Positions 1 to 5,955 of a stretch of DNA of 6,109 nucleotides are shown here, in pieces. The stretch's first letter is position 1. Every line of letters begins with the position of its first letter. Under the pieces are notes generated by a model that saw only the letters and a program-made list of their open reading frames with translations, ran no database searches and had not been told where the DNA came from. Origin of the DNA: Alphaproteobacteria bacterium (lineage in GTDB: Bacteria; Pseudomonadota; Alphaproteobacteria; BOG-932; Roseiterribacteraceae); the NCBI GenBank assembly GCA_903970575.1, contig CAJCJC010000453.1, positions 1-6,109 on the forward strand. The letters are read 5' to 3'. Both the position numbers and the translations under genes were made by a program.

Positions 1-129
1 GCCTATCCCTACCGCCAAAGCCGGGACGCCGCGTCCTGGCGGCTGATCGAGGCGGTGAAGGCCGCCGTCGACGCGCCGGGCGTCTTCAATCCCGGCGGCC
101 TTGGTCTCGATATTAGGAAACAAGCATGA
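1..129 (+). CDS. C-terminal end of a probable FAD-linked oxidase (VAO/GlcD-like), partial
   Basis: Frame 1 is open from the window edge to the TGA at 127-129 and gives 42 residues; the 5' part lies outside the window. The tail holds a helix-like stretch (LIEAVKAAVDAPGVFNPGG) followed by LGL. This resembles the usual C-terminal end of the vanillyl-alcohol oxidase/GlcD-type FAD oxidases, where a 'K..LDP.G..NPG' motif closes the protein. Such enzymes oxidise alcohols, 2-hydroxy acids or phenolic side chains with FAD. Its stop overlaps the start of the next gene (ATGA, 126-129), so the two are almost certainly co-transcribed and translationally coupled. Family assignment rests on this short tail only. 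The substrate cannot be judged, and another FAD-binding oxidoreductase family with a similar end is possible. Confidence 0.6.
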   Translation, partial: AYPYRQSRDAASWRLIEAVKAAVDAPGVFNPGGLGLDIRKQA

Positions 130-1007
130 TCGCCCCTGAGGGATTCACCTGGCCGGATGGCTCCAAACTCGCGCTCTCCATCGTCCTCAACGTCGAGGAA
201 GGGGCCGAGCAGAACATCCGTGACGGCGACAAGGGGCCGGAAGTTGTGGACGAGCTCTCCGCCATTCCGCGCCAGCCGATCCGCGCGTACGCCAACGAAT
301 CCAATTACCAATACGGCATCAACGCGGGCGCGCCGCGCATTCTGAAGCTCTTGCGTGACTACGGCGTTCAGGCGACGGCGACCGCGGCGGCGCTGGCGCT
401 GGAACGGGCGCCTCAGGTGGCGGCCGCGCTGGTCGAGGACGGGCATGAGATTTGCTGCCATGGCTGGCGCTGGGAACAGCAATTCATGATGCCGGAGGAT
501 CAGGAGCGGGACTTCATCCGCAAGGGCTGGCAATCGATCGAGCGGACCTGCGGCCGGCGCCCGGTCGGCTGGCTGTCGCGCTATCTCTTCACCGAGAACA
601 CCCGACGCCTGCTGCTGGAGGAGGGGTTCACCTATCACATGGACGATTTCTCGGGCGATTTTCCGTTTTGGGAGAACATTCCGATGGCGGATGGCGCGAC
701 GCGCCCGCTCGCGATCCTGCCCTACGCGCTGGACACCAACGACATGAAAATGTGGATGACACCGGCGCTGACCCCCAGCGACTGGGCGCGCTACGCCATC
801 GATACGTTCGACTGGCTCCACGCCGAGGCCGAAACGGAAGGCGCCCGCATGATGAGCCTTGGCCTCCACCTCCGCATCATCGGCCGGCCGGGACGCGCGA
901 CGGCGCTGAAGGCGTTCCTGGAGCATGTGAAAAGCAAATCTAACGTCTGGATCGCCCCCCGCGCGCACATCGCCGCCGCCTTCGCCGAGGCCGTGAAACC
1001 GGGGTGA
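126..1007 (+). CDS. PuuE/allantoinase-like polysaccharide deacetylase family hydrolase
   Basis: This 293-residue protein belongs to the NodB/polysaccharide-deacetylase (CE4-like) superfamily, in the branch containing PuuE, the allantoinase that opens the hydantoin ring. Visible marks are NVEEG at residues 22-26, in place of the TFDDG motif of classical CE4 deacetylases; YGINAG with a following helix at 63-80; GHEI..HGWRWE at 106-117; and a C-terminal GLHLRIIGRPGR segment. The protein therefore probably hydrolyses a cyclic or linear C-N bond rather than an N-acetylated glycan. There is no signal peptide, so it is cytoplasmic. AGGA at 115-118 lies 7 bases before the ATG, and the start overlaps the stop of the flavin oxidase. 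It is slightly shorter than typical PuuE (about 300-310 residues from memory), so allantoin itself is not assured as substrate. It ends 47 bases from the convergent amidase gene. Confidence 0.8.
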   Translation: MIAPEGFTWPDGSKLALSIVLNVEEGAEQNIRDGDKGPEVVDELSAIPRQPIRAYANESNYQYGINAGAPRILKLLRDYGVQATATAAALALERAPQVAAALVEDGHEICCHGWRWEQQFMMPEDQERDFIRKGWQSIERTCGRRPVGWLSRYLFTENTRRLLLEEGFTYHMDDFSGDFPFWENIPMADGATRPLAILPYALDTNDMKMWMTPALTPSDWARYAIDTFDWLHAEAETEGARMMSLGLHLRIIGRPGRATALKAFLEHVKSKSNVWIAPRAHIAAAFAEAVKPG

Positions 1008-1054
1008 TATCGCCATGTTCCTGCGCGTCGCGACGACCTCCGCAACGAGAATTC

Positions 1055-2422
1055 TTATTTGTCGTCTGGTGGCGACGGAAACTGACCGGCCAGCGCCTCA
1101 AGCGATCTGGCGGTCGCTAACGCGCCTTCGTCGGTCAACCCGACGCACTGCGCCGAAAGCGGTAGCCCGTCGGTCGATAGGCCGATCGGGATCGCCACAG
1201 CCGCCAGGCCAGCCATATTGGCGGGGGCGGCCAGGTCGCCCAGATTGCCGGGCGGGTCGCCGAAGCGGAAGGCGGGGCCGGGCATCATCGGCAGGATCAT
1301 GGCCGTGACCGTGGAAAGCCGTTCGCGGATGAAATCAGCGGCGTTCGCAATGCCATCGTAGGCCCCAGCGATTTTGGTCTCGGGCTGGCGCGCGCCATAG
1401 CGCAGCATCTGGACGAAGCCATCGGAGAAACCTGCGGACTCGGTCGCCAAATACGGATACTCGGCCATCGCCTCGACCTCGATGGCCAGCAGGCACTGCT
1501 TGCGCACCCGGGTGAAATCATAACCCCCGAAATCGATCGGGACGATGCGCGCGCCGGCCGCGGCGGCGCGTTCGAGCAGGGCGGCGATGGCGGATTTGGT
1601 TTCCTGATCTACGCTAAGACTGGCAATATTCGCGATAACCCCGAGATCACCCCCACCCAACCCTCCCCCATCGAGGGGGAGGGCTCCCCGAACGCCAAAC
1701 TCCACGGCCCCCGCCGCGACCAGCGCGCAATCCTCGACCGAGCGGGCAAGCACGCCGACATGGTCCAGGCTGTTCGCTAGGGGAACGACGCCGTCGCGAG
1801 AAATCAGATCGCGCGACGGCTTATATCCCACGCAGCCGCAGAAGGCGGCCGGCAATCGGACGCTGCCCATCGTATCCGTGCCGAGCGCCGCCGCGCAGAG
1901 GCCGGCCGCCACGGCCGCCCCCGCGCCCGATGACGATCCGCCGGGGCTGAAGCCACGGCGCCAGGGGTTATGCGTCCGGCCGAACCAGGGATTGTCGCCG
2001 GTCCCGCCCATCGCGGCTTCGTCCATCGCCAGGATGCCCAGAACGATCGCGCCTTGCCGGCGCAGCGCGGCCACGCAGGCCGCGTCGTTGTCGGCGATCC
2101 GGTTCGCGAAAGCGCCGACGCCGGCGTGCCAGGGCGCGCCCTTCACCGCGATATTGGCCTTGACCGCGATGGGGACGCCGTCCAGCGCGGATAAGGGGCT
2201 TCCGGCCGCCCATCTGGCCGCCGATTCCGCCGCCGCCTCTCTGGCGGAAATGTTGAGCGTTGCCACATACGCCCCCAGGGATACATATTTGGCGGCGATG
2301 CGGTTATAATAGCAGTCGAACACATCCAGCGGCGTCGTCGCCCCGGTTCGGTAAAGTTCGGCCAAGCCAGCGACTCCGGCGTCCAGGATCGTCCGCATAG
2401 CGGTTAGGGATGGGGAACGCAT
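1055..2422 (-). CDS. Amidase-signature family hydrolase with an in-frame repeat insertion
   Basis: This 455-residue protein is an amidase-signature enzyme that hydrolyses an amide bond through a Ser-cisSer-Lys triad. Candidate triad residues are K88 (VPIAVKAN), S163 (SPGGSSSG) and S187 (GTDTMGSVRLPA). The spacings K-75-S-24-S equal those of fatty acid amide hydrolase (K142, S217, S241), so the site looks intact. M185 stands where many relatives have glycine beside the nucleophile. The family includes GatA, allophanate hydrolase and many amide or carbamate hydrolases, so the substrate is open; the flanking PuuE-like and AllA-like genes favour a ureide-derived amide. No secretion signal is seen. 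Two starts fit: ATG at 2422-2420 (used here) or ATG at 2398-2396 (447 residues). Neither has a clear Shine-Dalgarno. The open frame continues back to a GTG at 2512, but that would overlap the divergent gene. Residues 247-254 are encoded by a GC hairpin repeat. Confidence 0.88.
   Translation of the reverse strand: MRSPSLTAMRTILDAGVAGLAELYRTGATTPLDVFDCYYNRIAAKYVSLGAYVATLNISAREAAAESAARWAAGSPLSALDGVPIAVKANIAVKGAPWHAGVGAFANRIADNDAACVAALRRQGAIVLGILAMDEAAMGGTGDNPWFGRTHNPWRRGFSPGGSSSGAGAAVAAGLCAAALGTDTMGSVRLPAAFCGCVGYKPSRDLISRDGVVPLANSLDHVGVLARSVEDCALVAAGAVEFGVRGALPLDGGGLGGGDLGVIANIASLSVDQETKSAIAALLERAAAAGARIVPIDFGGYDFTRVRKQCLLAIEVEAMAEYPYLATESAGFSDGFVQMLRYGARQPETKIAGAYDGIANAADFIRERLSTVTAMILPMMPGPAFRFGDPPGNLGDLAAPANMAGLAAVAIPIGLSTDGLPLSAQCVGLTDEGALATARSLEALAGQFPSPPDDK
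1649..1690 (-). repeat. GC-rich palindromic repeat element inserted in frame in the amidase gene
   Basis: Perfect 9-bp arms CCCTCCCCC (1661-1669) and GGGGGAGGG (1675-1683) flank the 5-base loop ATCGA. A further C-rich tract (1649-1659, plus strand) follows on one side. On the amidase strand this reads as a hairpin followed by TTGGGTGGGGGTGA. From memory, this layout is common as a dispersed, mostly intergenic repeat in alphaproteobacterial genomes. Here it sits inside a reading frame and encodes a low-complexity Gly/Leu/Pro segment (about residues 244-259), between a helix ending near E241 and the strand DLGVIAN that normally opens the next amidase segment. The frame is kept, so the protein is probably tolerated. 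Bounds are approximate. Confidence 0.6.
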
Positions 2423-2480
2423 TGATGACGCGGTTGTGGCGGGCTCATTAAGGCAAGATATCAGAAAAGCGAGCGATACA
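2423..2480. promoter_or_regulatory. Divergent control region between the amidase and BKACE operon
   Basis: These 58 bases separate the two divergent starts (82 bases if the amidase starts at 2398) and must hold the promoters for both. An imperfect inverted repeat is visible: TTGATGA (2422-2428) against TCATTAA (2445-2451), six of seven positions complementary, with a 16-base spacer. It could be an operator half-site pair for a regulator encoded outside the window. The same bases can also be read as a poor sigma-70 promoter for the plus strand (TTGATG, 17 bases, TCATTA). Neither reading is strong, and no regulator gene lies in the window. Confidence 0.3.
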
Positions 2481-3362
2481 TTGAAACGAGTGGCAATTAC
2501 ATGCGCCGTCACGGGCGCCGGCGACAGCGTGGGCCGTCATCCCGCGATTCCGGTTACGCCGGCGCAGATCGCCGACGCGGCGATCGAGGCGGCGCAGGCT
2601 GGCGCGGCGATCGTCCATATCCATGTCCGCAACACGGAGACGGGTAAAGGCGGCCGCGACCCGGCGCATTTCCGCGAAGTGGTGGACCGCATCCGCAATT
2701 CCGGTACGGATGTGGTTTTGAACCTGACGGCCGGGATGGGCGGCAACGTTCACCGTCCCTATGAAGACCCGACCAAGGACGGCCCCGAGACCGACCTCGT
2801 CACCTCGGAGGAGCGCTTCCGCCATGTGGAGGAGCTTCGCCCCGAAATGTGCACGATCGATTGCGGCACGATGAATTTCGGCGCCGAATCCATCGCGATG
2901 AACCGGCGGCGCGACCTGATGTGGATGGCGACCCGCGCCCGGGAGTTGGGCGTAAAACCCGAACTCGAAATCTTCGACATGGGCCAGATGGGCCATGCGC
3001 TTGAGCTGATCGCCGCCGGCCTGATCGACGAGCCGCCGATGTTCCAGTTCTGCCTCGGCATCGCCGGGGGCGCCCCGGCCACGACCGAGGCCATGATGGC
3101 GCTGAAGGCGATGCTGCCGCCCAAGGCGCATTGGGCCGCCTTCGGCATTTCCCGCCATGAATTTCCCATGCTGATGCAGGCGGTGCTGCTGGGCGGGCAT
3201 GTCCGTGTCGGGCTTGAGGATAATCTTTATCTCGAAAAAGGCGTGTTCGCGACCAACCGCACGCTGGTCGATAAAGCCGTGCGAATTCTGCATGAGTTCG
3301 ACATGGAACCGATGACGCCGGCGGAGACGCGCGAGGCGCTGAACCTCCGACGCCGAAACTGA
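2481..3362 (+). CDS. Beta-keto acid cleavage enzyme (BKACE, DUF849 family)
   Basis: BKACE enzymes are Zn-dependent TIM-barrel proteins that react a beta-keto acid with acetyl-CoA to give acetoacetate and a new acyl-CoA. With the TTG start at 2481 the protein has 293 residues and opens MKRVAITCAVTGAGD, the usual family N-terminus. H46 and H48 (IVHIHVRN) are at the same numbers as the zinc histidines of the characterised enzyme Kce. R242, E246 and D247 (HVRVGLEDNLYL) match its third zinc ligand and catalytic pair. A longer loop (about 93-110) and the FQFCLGI segment recall, from memory, the dehydrocarnitine-cleaving group, but this does not fix the substrate. The frame also allows a GTG at 2436 (308 residues), which has no ribosome site and would add an atypical extension. 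First gene of a four-gene operon, 16 bases before the next. Confidence 0.9.
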   Translation: MKRVAITCAVTGAGDSVGRHPAIPVTPAQIADAAIEAAQAGAAIVHIHVRNTETGKGGRDPAHFREVVDRIRNSGTDVVLNLTAGMGGNVHRPYEDPTKDGPETDLVTSEERFRHVEELRPEMCTIDCGTMNFGAESIAMNRRRDLMWMATRARELGVKPELEIFDMGQMGHALELIAAGLIDEPPMFQFCLGIAGGAPATTEAMMALKAMLPPKAHWAAFGISRHEFPMLMQAVLLGGHVRVGLEDNLYLEKGVFATNRTLVDKAVRILHEFDMEPMTPAETREALNLRRRN

Positions 3363-3366
3363 TTAT

Positions 3367-3371
3367 AGGAG
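3367..3371 (+). promoter_or_regulatory. Ribosome binding site of the AllA-like gene
   Basis: AGGAG lies 7 bases before the ATG at 3379, the clearest Shine-Dalgarno inside the operon. It fixes the start of the AllA-like gene and suggests that this gene is translated well independently of the gene before it. Confidence 0.7.
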
Positions 3372-3378
3372 AAGCAAC

Positions 3379-3996
3379 ATGAGCGTAGCGGAAATCGTTG
3401 TGAACGATCGCGTTTTGAAGCCGGTCGTCGCCACACCCGAAACCATTAAGGGCTATGGCTGGGTGATCGGGGAGCCGGGCGGCAGGTCGCGCGACAAGAT
3501 CGATTTTTACGGCAGGGAGGTGCGCGTGACGCAGCCCGCCCATTTCCGGTCCAACGACGACACCTGCCTCAACCTGGTCACCTTCGTGCCCCGGCCGCTG
3601 CGGGTGCGCTGGATGGAATATCACTCCAAGCATACCCAGACCTTCATCCCGCTGGACGGCAAGCCGTTCTACATGGTGCTCGGCAAGCCGACCTGCCGCC
3701 GCCCGGATGGCAGCTTCGACCCCAGCCAACCCGGCGTGCCCAATCTAGACGACGTCACGGCGTTTTATTTCGATGGTTCGGCCGGCATCGTGATGGAAGT
3801 CGGCACATGGCACGAGGTCCCGTTCCCAACCGAGGGCGAAACCCATTTCGTGTGCATCTGCACCAATGAGACGAACACCAATCTCGAACAGCAGAACGCG
3901 GTCGGCGAGAGCCAGGGCGGCGATCTGGACAAGGTGAAGATGGATCTGCGCTTCGGGCATTCGCTGGTTATCGAGCCAGAAGGCCTCGCGGCTTGA
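3379..3996 (+). CDS. Ureidoglycolate lyase (AllA) family protein
   Basis: This 205-residue cytoplasmic protein has the cupin-like fold signature of the AllA family (PF04115). AllA splits ureidoglycolate into glyoxylate and urea in ureide catabolism. The central segment [17 protein letters not shown] (81-97) matches the AllA block of the form H...TQ.FIP..G, and [12 protein letters not shown]...GTWHEVPFP (126-150) matches the second block ending in WHHP, with W144 and H145 retained. It is about 40 residues longer than E. coli AllA (about 160). The extra length lies in a loop at about 104-124, rich in Pro and Asp, and in a C-terminal tail after 165. This distance means that true ureidoglycolate lyase activity is only one possibility; a related C-N lyase or hydrolase activity on a pathway intermediate is equally plausible. 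The stop overlaps the next start (TTGA). Confidence 0.75.
   Translation: MSVAEIVVNDRVLKPVVATPETIKGYGWVIGEPGGRSRDKIDFYGREVRVTQPAHFRSNDDTCLNLVTFVPRPLRVRWMEYHSKHTQTFIPLDGKPFYMVLGKPTCRRPDGSFDPSQPGVPNLDDVTAFYFDGSAGIVMEVGTWHEVPFPTEGETHFVCICTNETNTNLEQQNAVGESQGGDLDKVKMDLRFGHSLVIEPEGLAA
3978..3983 (+). promoter_or_regulatory. Ribosome binding site that decides the TTG start of the GST gene
   Basis: AGAAGG lies 9 bases before the TTG at 3993, inside the end of the AllA-like gene. It supports initiation at TTG rather than at a later codon. Initiation there gives an N-terminus that lines up residue for residue with YfcG. Confidence 0.55.
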
Positions 3997-4655
3997 TCGA
4001 TCTCTACACCGCGACCACGCCGAACGGACGCAAGGTTTCGATCGCGCTGGAAGAGATGGGTCTTCCCTATACGGTCCACGGCCTGAAGCTCAGGCAGTTG
4101 GAGCAGAAGGAACCCGCCTTTCTCGCGATCAATCCCAACGGGCGAATCCCAGCGATCGTCGATCGTGACGCCGGGGATTTTCCGGTGTTCGAATCCGGCG
4201 CCATACTGATCTATCTGGCGGAGAAGACCGGGCTGTTCCTGCCGGCCGAGACCAAGGCGAAGTCGCGCGTCATCCAGTGGCTCATGTTCCAGATGGGCGG
4301 GATCGGTCCGATGCAAGGTCAGGCCAATGTTTTCCGGCATTATTTTCCGGAAAAGCTGCCGTCCGTCCAATCCCGTTACGTCAACGAGTGCAAGCGCCTC
4401 TATGGCGTCATGGACGGGCAATTGGCGACGCATGATTTCATCGCCGGCGATTACTCCATCGCCGACATGGCGTGTTTCCCGTGGATCGTCCAGAGCGGCT
4501 ATTCGGGGATCGAGCTTGCCGATTTTCCCAACCTGAAGCGCTGGTACGATGTGCTGGACGCCAGGCCGGAAGTTCAGCGGGGGATGAAGGTGCCCGAAAT
4601 GGCCCGGCCGGTCGAACAGATTGTCGAGACGGGCAAGTCGATGGTCATGACCTGA
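3993..4655 (+). CDS. Glutathione S-transferase, YfcG/YghU (Nu-class) type
   Basis: This 220-residue cytosolic GST has an N-terminal thioredoxin fold and a C-terminal helical domain. The opening [14 protein letters not shown] aligns directly with E. coli YfcG, keeping T9 and N11, which bind glutathione there. [11 protein letters not shown] (47-57) carries the cis-proline and [16 protein letters not shown] (67-82) the gamma-glutamyl binding ES pair. [11 protein letters not shown] and [11 protein letters not shown] mark the helical domain. YfcG-type enzymes act mainly as glutathione-dependent disulfide reductases, so the job here could be thiol protection, glutathione removal or isomerisation of a pathway intermediate. 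The start is TTG, overlapping the previous stop by three bases; its stop directly abuts the next ATG. Both junctions imply translational coupling. Confidence 0.9.
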   Translation: MIDLYTATTPNGRKVSIALEEMGLPYTVHGLKLRQLEQKEPAFLAINPNGRIPAIVDRDAGDFPVFESGAILIYLAEKTGLFLPAETKAKSRVIQWLMFQMGGIGPMQGQANVFRHYFPEKLPSVQSRYVNECKRLYGVMDGQLATHDFIAGDYSIADMACFPWIVQSGYSGIELADFPNLKRWYDVLDARPEVQRGMKVPEMARPVEQIVETGKSMVMT

Positions 4656-5417
4656 ATGTTGACCGTCGCTCTGGATGGGAAGGTCGCCACGCTGGTGATC
4701 GATCGCCCTGAAAAGCGGAACGCGATCAGCCAGGCGATGTGGCGACAATTTCCCGCCCTCATCGCCGATATCGAGCGGGACCCCGATATTCGCGTCGTCA
4801 TCGTGACGGGGCGCGGCGATTGCTTCGCCGCCGGCGCCGATATCGGCGAGTTCGAAACTGCCTATGAGACCCGAGATTCGGCCGCCGCCTATCTGGCGGA
4901 TATGGAGGCCGCGCAGACGGCGATCATGCGCTGCGCCAAGCCGACTATCGCGATGATCCGCGGTCCCTGCATCGGCGCGGGGTGCGGCATCGCGCTGTCC
5001 TGCGATATCCGCCACGCCGACCCGACCGCGCGCTTCGGGATTACGCCTGCGAAACTCGGGATGATCTATACGCTCGCCGATTCGAAGAGGCTGAGCGATG
5101 CGGTCGGTTTCGCGGCGGCGCACGAAATCCTGCTGTCCGGCGCCCTCATCGACGCCATCGAGGCGGAACGGATCGGCCTTATCAACCGGATCGTCCCGGT
5201 GGACGCGCTGGAGCCCACGACGCGCGGTCTTGCGAACCGGATCGCCGCCAACGCGCCCACGTCTCTGAGGGGGATCAAGACCATTCTGGCGATGATCCGC
5301 GATGGCGCGGTCGCGGAAACGGACGCCTCGCGCGCGCTCTTTCTTGACACGCTGGAGACGGACGATTTCGCGGAGGGCGTGGCCGCGTTCCGCGACAAGC
5401 GGCCCCCGCGATACTGA
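4656..5417 (+). CDS. Enoyl-CoA hydratase/isomerase (crotonase) family protein lacking both hydratase glutamates
   Basis: This 253-residue crotonase-fold protein acts on an acyl-CoA. RPEKRNAIS (17-25) and FAAGADI (57-63) form the usual CoA and oxyanion-hole blocks, and GPCIGAGCGIALSCDI (103-118) the second. Aligned to mitochondrial enoyl-CoA hydratase, the two catalytic glutamates (E144, E164) fall on G111 and P131, spaced 20 apart exactly as in the model, and oxyanion glycine G141 falls on A108. Ordinary syn-hydration is therefore unlikely. Isomerase, hydrolase, lyase or decarboxylase chemistry, as in other crotonases, is possible. The segment FGITPAKLG with the following IYTLADSKRL seems, from memory, to be a recurring variant in proteobacteria and not an isolated mutation. 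The ATG follows the GST stop with no gap. This is the last gene of the operon, convergent with the cytochrome gene one base beyond. Confidence 0.87.
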   Translation: MLTVALDGKVATLVIDRPEKRNAISQAMWRQFPALIADIERDPDIRVVIVTGRGDCFAAGADIGEFETAYETRDSAAAYLADMEAAQTAIMRCAKPTIAMIRGPCIGAGCGIALSCDIRHADPTARFGITPAKLGMIYTLADSKRLSDAVGFAAAHEILLSGALIDAIEAERIGLINRIVPVDALEPTTRGLANRIAANAPTSLRGIKTILAMIRDGAVAETDASRALFLDTLETDDFAEGVAAFRDKRPPRY

Positions 5418-5418
5418 C

Positions 5419-5826
5419 CTATTGGGTTGCCTGCTCCAGATAGGCGATCAAATCTTCGCGATCCTGATCCTTGGGCAGCCCGGCGAAGGCCATCTTCGTT
5501 CCCGGCACAAGCGCCGTCGGCTGTTTCAGCCAGGCGTCGAGCGTCGCGCCGGACCAAACGATTCCGGAGTCCTTCAGCGCGGCCGAATAGGCGAAGCCGC
5601 CGCGTGTTCCCGCTTTCGCGCCGATCACCCCGTGCAGATTTGGGCCCACCTTATCGGGCTCGCCCGCGCCGATCGTATGGCAGGCGGCGCAATAGAGGAA
5701 CAGGTGCTTGCCATGCGCGGCTTGCGCGTCGGCCGAGGAGGCGTCAGCCGCGCCGGCGGGAGCCGCCAGCGACCAAGCCGTCACGCCCGCGAGAAACGCC
5801 GCGCGGCCGATATGTGTGAACCCCAT
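5419..5826 (-). CDS. Exported class I c-type cytochrome, monohaem
   Basis: This 135-residue precursor has an N-terminal signal peptide (basic start, hydrophobic 9-23, Ala-rich cleavage zone near 24-27), so the mature protein of about 108 residues is periplasmic. The haem site is C46-A-A-C49-H50, with H50 as proximal ligand. M112 in PGTKMAFAG is the likely distal ligand, and [10 protein letters not shown] and the final amphipathic helix ([11 protein letters not shown]) complete the cytochrome c2/c550 pattern. It should carry single electrons between a periplasmic dehydrogenase or the bc1 complex and an oxidase. The ATG has AAAGGA (5837-5832 on the minus strand) five bases upstream. It is divergent from a Tat-exported protein, a possible redox partner. 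Whether it also serves the upstream flavin oxidase is not shown. Confidence 0.93.
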   Translation of the reverse strand: MGFTHIGRAAFLAGVTAWSLAAPAGAADASSADAQAAHGKHLFLYCAACHTIGAGEPDKVGPNLHGVIGAKAGTRGGFAYSAALKDSGIVWSGATLDAWLKQPTALVPGTKMAFAGLPKDQDREDLIAYLEQATQ

Positions 5827-5955
5827 GATCGTCCTTTCAAATCCAGTGAGCCCGTGTATTGATCCGGTATGCGGTCAACCCGTCGAGACATGTCGCTTTG
5901 CGCGTGACCGCCGGATACCGTTCAACGGATAATTACAGGTATAGCAGGAGGGTTC
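5827..5955. promoter_or_regulatory. Divergent control region with nested inverted repeats
   Basis: These 129 bases separate the cytochrome c and Tat-protein starts. GCGGTCA (5871-5877) and TGACCGC (5905-5911) form a perfect 7-bp inverted repeat centred at 5891. It is extended after a three-base offset by GGTAT (5866-5870) and ATACC (5915-5919). In its middle lies the perfect 8-bp palindrome GACATGTC (5887-5894), centred at 5890.5. The near-common centre suggests a regulator binding site controlling both genes. No convincing -35/-10 pair was identified on either strand. Confidence 0.4.
5946..5951 (+). promoter_or_regulatory. Strong ribosome binding site of the Tat-exported protein gene
   Basis: AGGAGG is a perfect Shine-Dalgarno, ending four bases before the ATG at 5956. 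It supports this start and is the strongest ribosome site in the window. Confidence 0.7.

Noticed and set aside
9..1016. Minus-strand open frame of 335 codons opposite the PuuE-like gene
   Set aside because: It is the shadow of a clearly assigned gene with matching motifs on the plus strand; no family features are visible.
1026..1035. Perfect 10-bp palindrome CGTCGCGACG in the convergent gap between the PuuE-like and amidase genes
   Set aside because: It has no loop and no following T tract, so it is not a rho-independent terminator. A palindrome of this length is not remarkable in GC-rich DNA.
1661..1683. The GC hairpin read as a transcription terminator
   Set aside because: It lies inside the amidase gene, is followed by a G-rich tract and not by Ts, and the reading frame continues through it to a normal family C-terminus.
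2423..2512. N-terminal extension of the amidase to a GTG at 2512
   Set aside because: It would overlap the start of the divergent BKACE gene, lacks a ribosome site, and adds residues not typical of amidases.
2448..3293. Minus-strand open frame of 281 codons opposite the BKACE gene
   Set aside because: The plus-strand BKACE has all its zinc and catalytic residues, so the antisense frame is a by-product of high GC content.
3765..5123. Long minus-strand open frame (452 codons) antisense to the AllA-like, GST and crotonase genes
   Set aside because: It opposes three well-supported genes, its translation is rich in Arg, His and Asp as expected of a GC-rich antisense frame, and it shows no recognisable domain.
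5415..5421. Shared terminator between the convergent crotonase and cytochrome c genes
   Set aside because: The two stop codons are one base apart and no stem-loop with a T tract is visible around them.
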